A DNA stretch of 8,879 nt from DASPTR01 sp041481365 (lineage in GTDB: Archaea; Thermoproteota; Bathyarchaeia; Bathyarchaeales; Bathycorpusculaceae): assembly GCA_041481365.1 (NCBI GenBank), contig JBGPBS010000060.1, forward strand, positions 1 to 8,879, in the 5' to 3' direction. Each line of letters opens with the position of its first letter. Positions within the stretch are counted from its first letter, which is position 1. Position numbers and translations under genes: made by a program. The notes below the pieces were generated by a model. It was not told the origin of the DNA, did not search any database, and was given only the letters and a program-made list of their open reading frames with translations. Positions 5,988 to 8,879 of this stretch are shown here, piece by piece.

Positions 5988-6620
5988 ATGAGGTTAGAGA
6001 GTAGAGATCTGGCTTTAGCAGCTGTTTTTGCAGCTTTGTATGGCACCTTGGTAATTGTCCAAGGCCAAACTGCGGCGGCAACGATTCAGCTACGCATTGC
6101 TGATTGTTTGATTCCTTTGTGTGCGTTGTTCGGGTGGCCAGCTATTATAGGGGTCACCGTGGGAGCCTTTGCTGGCAATGCGTTCACTTCGTTGCCGATG
6201 ACGAATGGTGCTTATGACGTTGTTTTCGGACCTCTGGCAAACCTCCTCGCGGGCTGCACAGTGTATTTGCTCAGAAAGAGGAGACTCATGGGGTGTGTTA
6301 TTGCGTCCATAGAGATCGGGCTGATCGTCGGCAGTTATGTATGGAATATCTTTGGGTCTCCATCACAGATTTTCAGCGTTGAGATTCCGTTAAGCTGGCC
6401 TTTTTGGGTCGCTAGCGTTGTGAGCATCACTGTAAGCAGTCTTGTGGCCATAGCAGTTATAGGTTATGCCTTGCTTTCGATCCTAAGCAGGGAAGGTATC
6501 GCATCGCCGCTGAAATCGAAAGGATTGAAGCCGGTCCCCCAAAAACAGGGAGCTTTCATTGTTCATTCTCAATCAGAAGCATCCTTTTTGGTTGTTTACA
6601 CCCGTGCGGGTGTTACATGA
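5988..6620 (+). CDS. queT: QueT-family transporter substrate-binding subunit (queuosine/archaeosine precursor uptake)
   Basis: QueT proteins are membrane S-components of ECF transporters, thought to import a 7-deazaguanine precursor for modified tRNA bases. In an archaeon the plausible use is archaeosine synthesis via preQ0; the substrate is inference. The 210-residue product has about five to six membrane segments (near 7-25, 38-60, 76-95, 101-120 and 136-165). It carries the family pattern IQLRIADCLIPL (33-44), AIIGVTVGAFAGNAF (52-66) and GAYDVVFGPLANLLAG (74-89), close to the QueT 'vRisEAL...G...aN...DivfGtlat' signature. The last 45 residues are polar and look like an added tail beyond the usual length of about 165. 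No EcfA/EcfT genes adjoin, so a shared energising module is expected elsewhere. It has its own strong ribosome-binding site behind a structured leader and overlaps the converging polymerase gene by 8 bases. Confidence 0.85.
   Translation: MRLESRDLALAAVFAALYGTLVIVQGQTAAATIQLRIADCLIPLCALFGWPAIIGVTVGAFAGNAFTSLPMTNGAYDVVFGPLANLLAGCTVYLLRKRRLMGCVIASIEIGLIVGSYVWNIFGSPSQIFSVEIPLSWPFWVASVVSITVSSLVAIAVIGYALLSILSREGIASPLKSKGLKPVPQKQGAFIVHSQSEASFLVVYTRAGVT
6598..6613. repeat. Perfect palindrome at the convergent ends of queT and polB
   Basis: ACACCCG (6598-6604) and CGGGTGT (6607-6613) form a perfect 7-bp inverted repeat with a 2-base centre (6 bp with a GTGC loop as RNA). It encodes the last queT residues, touches the polB stop (TAA, 6613-6615), and is followed on the + strand by a T-rich stretch (6622-6640). 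It may help end transcription from both sides. Confidence 0.4.
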
Positions 6621-8879
6621 ATCTTTCTAATTTTGTTAATCCTATTATCTCGTCGAAATCCAGTCCGAGCGCATCTAGAACCTGATCGAATGTGGAGTGA
6701 AGGTAGGCGATGTATTTGTCCACGTCAATCTCACTCTTGGTTGCGAGTTCAACGGGCTTGACGTGTGGTTCTCTGGTGACTTTAACGTAGCTTATTAGGT
6801 CCCCAGCTTTCAGTTCGGCACCGTTGTTCTCCAGCATTCTTGCGGCTCTGACGTGTTGGGGCGTTATTTTTGTGTAGTGTTTCAGCTCTTCGCCGAGGGT
6901 TACGTTGAAGGCCAACTCTTCCATGTTTTCCCATTCGCGTCTTTTCAGACGCAAGTAGCAGTCTCGCACGGTCATGCAGATTTCTTTTTTCGCATTCTCG
7001 AAATCTGGTGGCGTCTTTACCGCGGCCAGGCTCTGCTTCATTCTGTCGAAAGCTTTCTTGATGAAAACAGGTATGTGTCTTTTCTTTCCAGTCAGCCCTT
7101 TGACGTCAACTGTTCCATCTTCCAAGACACCGAGGTAGTTCTTTTTCCGCGAGCTGAAAACGGCATACCGATACATCTTGTCTACGTCTAAGCCCATCTT
7201 CAGTTCATGCTCTGTCCAATGTGCAAGTTCTTCGATTTGTTGCTTTGACGGGTTTTTCAGGAACAGGCTGTCGGTGTCACCGTAGAGCACTTGGATGCTG
7301 AGCTGTTCTGCCTTCTGCAGTATTTGGGTTATTGAGTGTCTTCCAACAGCTGCTGTTGCCTCTGCCACGGGCGGACAGTAGAGATCGAAGCTGTCAGCTC
7401 CGAATACTCCGTAGCTTGCATTGAGAATCACTTTGAGTGCACCCTGCGTGACGTTGTACCAGCTTCTCAAGTCGGCGGGTAACGTCTTATCTTTCGATTT
7501 CGGCTTGTACCAATCGACGCGGAGATCCCTCAGCGAACCGATCAAGAGGCTTTCTAGGGCTCTTTTTTTCGTGCAAACCCAATGTGGCGTGCCAGGAATC
7601 AAGTTGTTGCGGCATTCTGAGTGAGGGCAGAGGATCGACTGGTACCCCAAGTTCCAGACTTTGATTATAGACGGGTATAGACTCGGGAAGTCCATGACTG
7701 CAACGTTGAAGTGGACTCCAGGTGTCGGTTCGACCACTATGGCACCCTTATATTTCTTGCCTTTTATGATCGCCTTCGTCGCGGTCTTGCCCTTTACGGC
7801 AATTATGTCTTCAGCATTTGGGATGAGCATGTTTTTCCTTCGATGTTCGCGGTGCATGAAATCTCTTATCCAGCGTGAAACGCCCTGGCGGCTCACATCC
7901 TCCATCGGCATGCTGCTGATTCTCGCCAACACCAGAATAAGCTTCATCGTCAAGTCGTCTTCAAAGCTTGAGAGCTTGAAAGTGATTTCCGAGTCTCTGA
8001 AGCAGTACCTCGCAAGTTCCGTGTAGGTCAGTTCGCCAAGGCTCTTGTCGAACCGCACTTTCTCCAGCCCGATCAGCGCTCTGCCCACGTCGTCAAGCGT
8101 CACGTCTCTGTAGCGGTTGTTGAAGGCGTATATTTGGATTGAACGGTTGAAGAAGAACTTGTACAGGTCGATGTGCACGCCGTAGCTCAGTAGGCATACG
8201 CGTCTGCCAAGCTCTATCGGGACTTCACCCCTTCTTAATCCCAGGTTCTGTGCCCTGTGGAACAGATAGGGCAGGTCGAAGTCATCACCGTTGAAGGTCA
8301 AGACGAACGGATAGGTCCGCAAATAATCAAAAACCGCTCTTAAGAGTCTGTCCTCGCTGTCAAACTTCCTAATTGTTATCTCCGCTGGAAGATGCTCAGA
8401 CCCTTCTCTGACGCCCTCTCGTTCCAGAAGCAGCACTTGTTGAAGTCCGTCTGAACTGTACAATGAGACGCAGACGACTGGACAAGCTGCCTCCTCAGGG
8501 TTAGGCACCCTCGTCGGGGTTGGCGAAAGAACCTCTATGTCCAAGGCGACGCGGCGGAATTTTGGAGCAGGGTAGTCCAGCAGCCTGGCCCATTCTTCGA
8601 TGTATTCCAGTTCTTCAGCGGTTGCGTCCTTGAAGGTCCCGACTGTTTCAGCAACTATTTTTTCAGCTTCATCCATTCTCTTCTGGAGAAGCTGGCCCTT
8701 CCTAATTTCGTAGGGCATCCCCGGCAGTAGGTTTCTGTCAAAGATGTAGGACTGATAGTACTTTATCTTTGATTCCCAGACCTTGATGTCCTCTTGAGCG
8801 ATTGGTGTTTCCGCAACTCTTGGATAGTCTTCAGGTATTATGTCTCTGATGCAGCCTGATGGTCGGCCTCCAACAGCCA
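6613..8879 (-). CDS. polB: Family B DNA polymerase with 3'-5' exonuclease, crenarchaeal PolB1-like (5' end outside window)
   Basis: This is a replicative DNA polymerase with proofreading. The frame is open from the window edge (8877) to TAA 6613-6615, giving 754 visible residues. The ATG at 8716-8718 is internal: it is the Met of the conserved YIFDRNLLPGMPY segment, and 53 coding residues precede it. Exonuclease motifs are complete: LDIEVLSP (Asp codon 8539-8541), NGDDFDLPYL and YCFRDSE. Polymerase motifs are complete: MDFPSLYPSII (7663-7692), KVILNASYGVFG, YGDTDS (7267-7284) and the KKNYLG thumb-side motif. No intein interrupts motif A or C, frequent insertion points in archaeal polymerases. 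About 100-200 N-terminal residues (part of the N-terminal domain) are probably missing beyond the edge. The C-terminus (LTKLERFM) vaguely recalls a PCNA-binding PIP box but lacks the Gln and the aromatic pair. All catalytic acids are present, so an active enzyme is expected. Confidence 0.96.
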   Translation of the reverse strand, partial: AVGGRPSGCIRDIIPEDYPRVAETPIAQEDIKVWESKIKYYQSYIFDRNLLPGMPYEIRKGQLLQKRMDEAEKIVAETVGTFKDATAEELEYIEEWARLLDYPAPKFRRVALDIEVLSPTPTRVPNPEEAACPVVCVSLYSSDGLQQVLLLEREGVREGSEHLPAEITIRKFDSEDRLLRAVFDYLRTYPFVLTFNGDDFDLPYLFHRAQNLGLRRGEVPIELGRRVCLLSYGVHIDLYKFFFNRSIQIYAFNNRYRDVTLDDVGRALIGLEKVRFDKSLGELTYTELARYCFRDSEITFKLSSFEDDLTMKLILVLARISSMPMEDVSRQGVSRWIRDFMHREHRRKNMLIPNAEDIIAVKGKTATKAIIKGKKYKGAIVVEPTPGVHFNVAVMDFPSLYPSIIKVWNLGYQSILCPHSECRNNLIPGTPHWVCTKKRALESLLIGSLRDLRVDWYKPKSKDKTLPADLRSWYNVTQGALKVILNASYGVFGADSFDLYCPPVAEATAAVGRHSITQILQKAEQLSIQVLYGDTDSLFLKNPSKQQIEELAHWTEHELKMGLDVDKMYRYAVFSSRKKNYLGVLEDGTVDVKGLTGKKRHIPVFIKKAFDRMKQSLAAVKTPPDFENAKKEICMTVRDCYLRLKRREWENMEELAFNVTLGEELKHYTKITPQHVRAARMLENNGAELKAGDLISYVKVTREPHVKPVELATKSEIDVDKYIAYLHSTFDQVLDALGLDFDEIIGLTKLERFM

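Noticed and set aside
7267..7692. Intein insertion in the polymerase catalytic motifs
   Set aside because: Motifs A, B and C are uninterrupted and normally spaced.
8716..8718. ATG as the polymerase start
   Set aside because: The frame continues upstream to the window edge with conserved sequence (KYYQSYIFDRNLLPG), so this Met is internal and the gene is cut by the edge.

Overview
The window looks archaeal, most likely from the Thermoproteota/Bathyarchaeia side. Reasons: an archaeal/eukaryal-type leucyl-tRNA synthetase, a family B replicative DNA polymerase with the crenarchaeal 'PGMPY' junction, a DPAGT1-like GlcNAc-1-P transferase, TTG and GTG starts behind Shine-Dalgarno sites, and a TATA-like box about 30 bases ahead of leuS that suggests a leaderless message. 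The taxon is inferred from protein motifs only.

Layout. Positions 1-111 (+) hold the last 36 codons of a gene that may encode a winged-helix protein, followed by a T7 terminator-like run. About 230 bases without a convincing gene follow. Then leuS (344-3265, -) is read leftward. A 236-bp divergent region (3266-3501) separates it from a rightward cluster: a 54-residue C4 zinc-ribbon protein (3502-3666), gcvT (3689-4834) and a membrane GlcNAc-1-P transferase homologue (4910-5779). A 208-base leader-like region rich in alternative pairings precedes a QueT-family transporter gene (5988-6620, +). This converges, with an 8-base overlap, on a family B DNA polymerase gene (6613 to beyond 8879, -) whose 5' end lies outside the window.

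How the genes fit together. Most are housekeeping genes: Leu-tRNA charging, glycine cleavage, lipid-linked sugar synthesis, deazapurine uptake for tRNA modification, and replication. They do not form one pathway. The zinc-ribbon/gcvT/transferase cluster is probably co-transcribed, but no functional link is evident.

Points most worth a second look: (i) the region before queT, with competing helices and a CCTCC element exactly complementary to the queT ribosome-binding site, a candidate RNA regulator; (ii) the transferase homologue, which lacks the first membrane helix, has Asn in place of a metal-binding Asp, and has a relic-like N-terminal segment in another frame. I saw no mobile element, CRISPR array, tRNA or rRNA.
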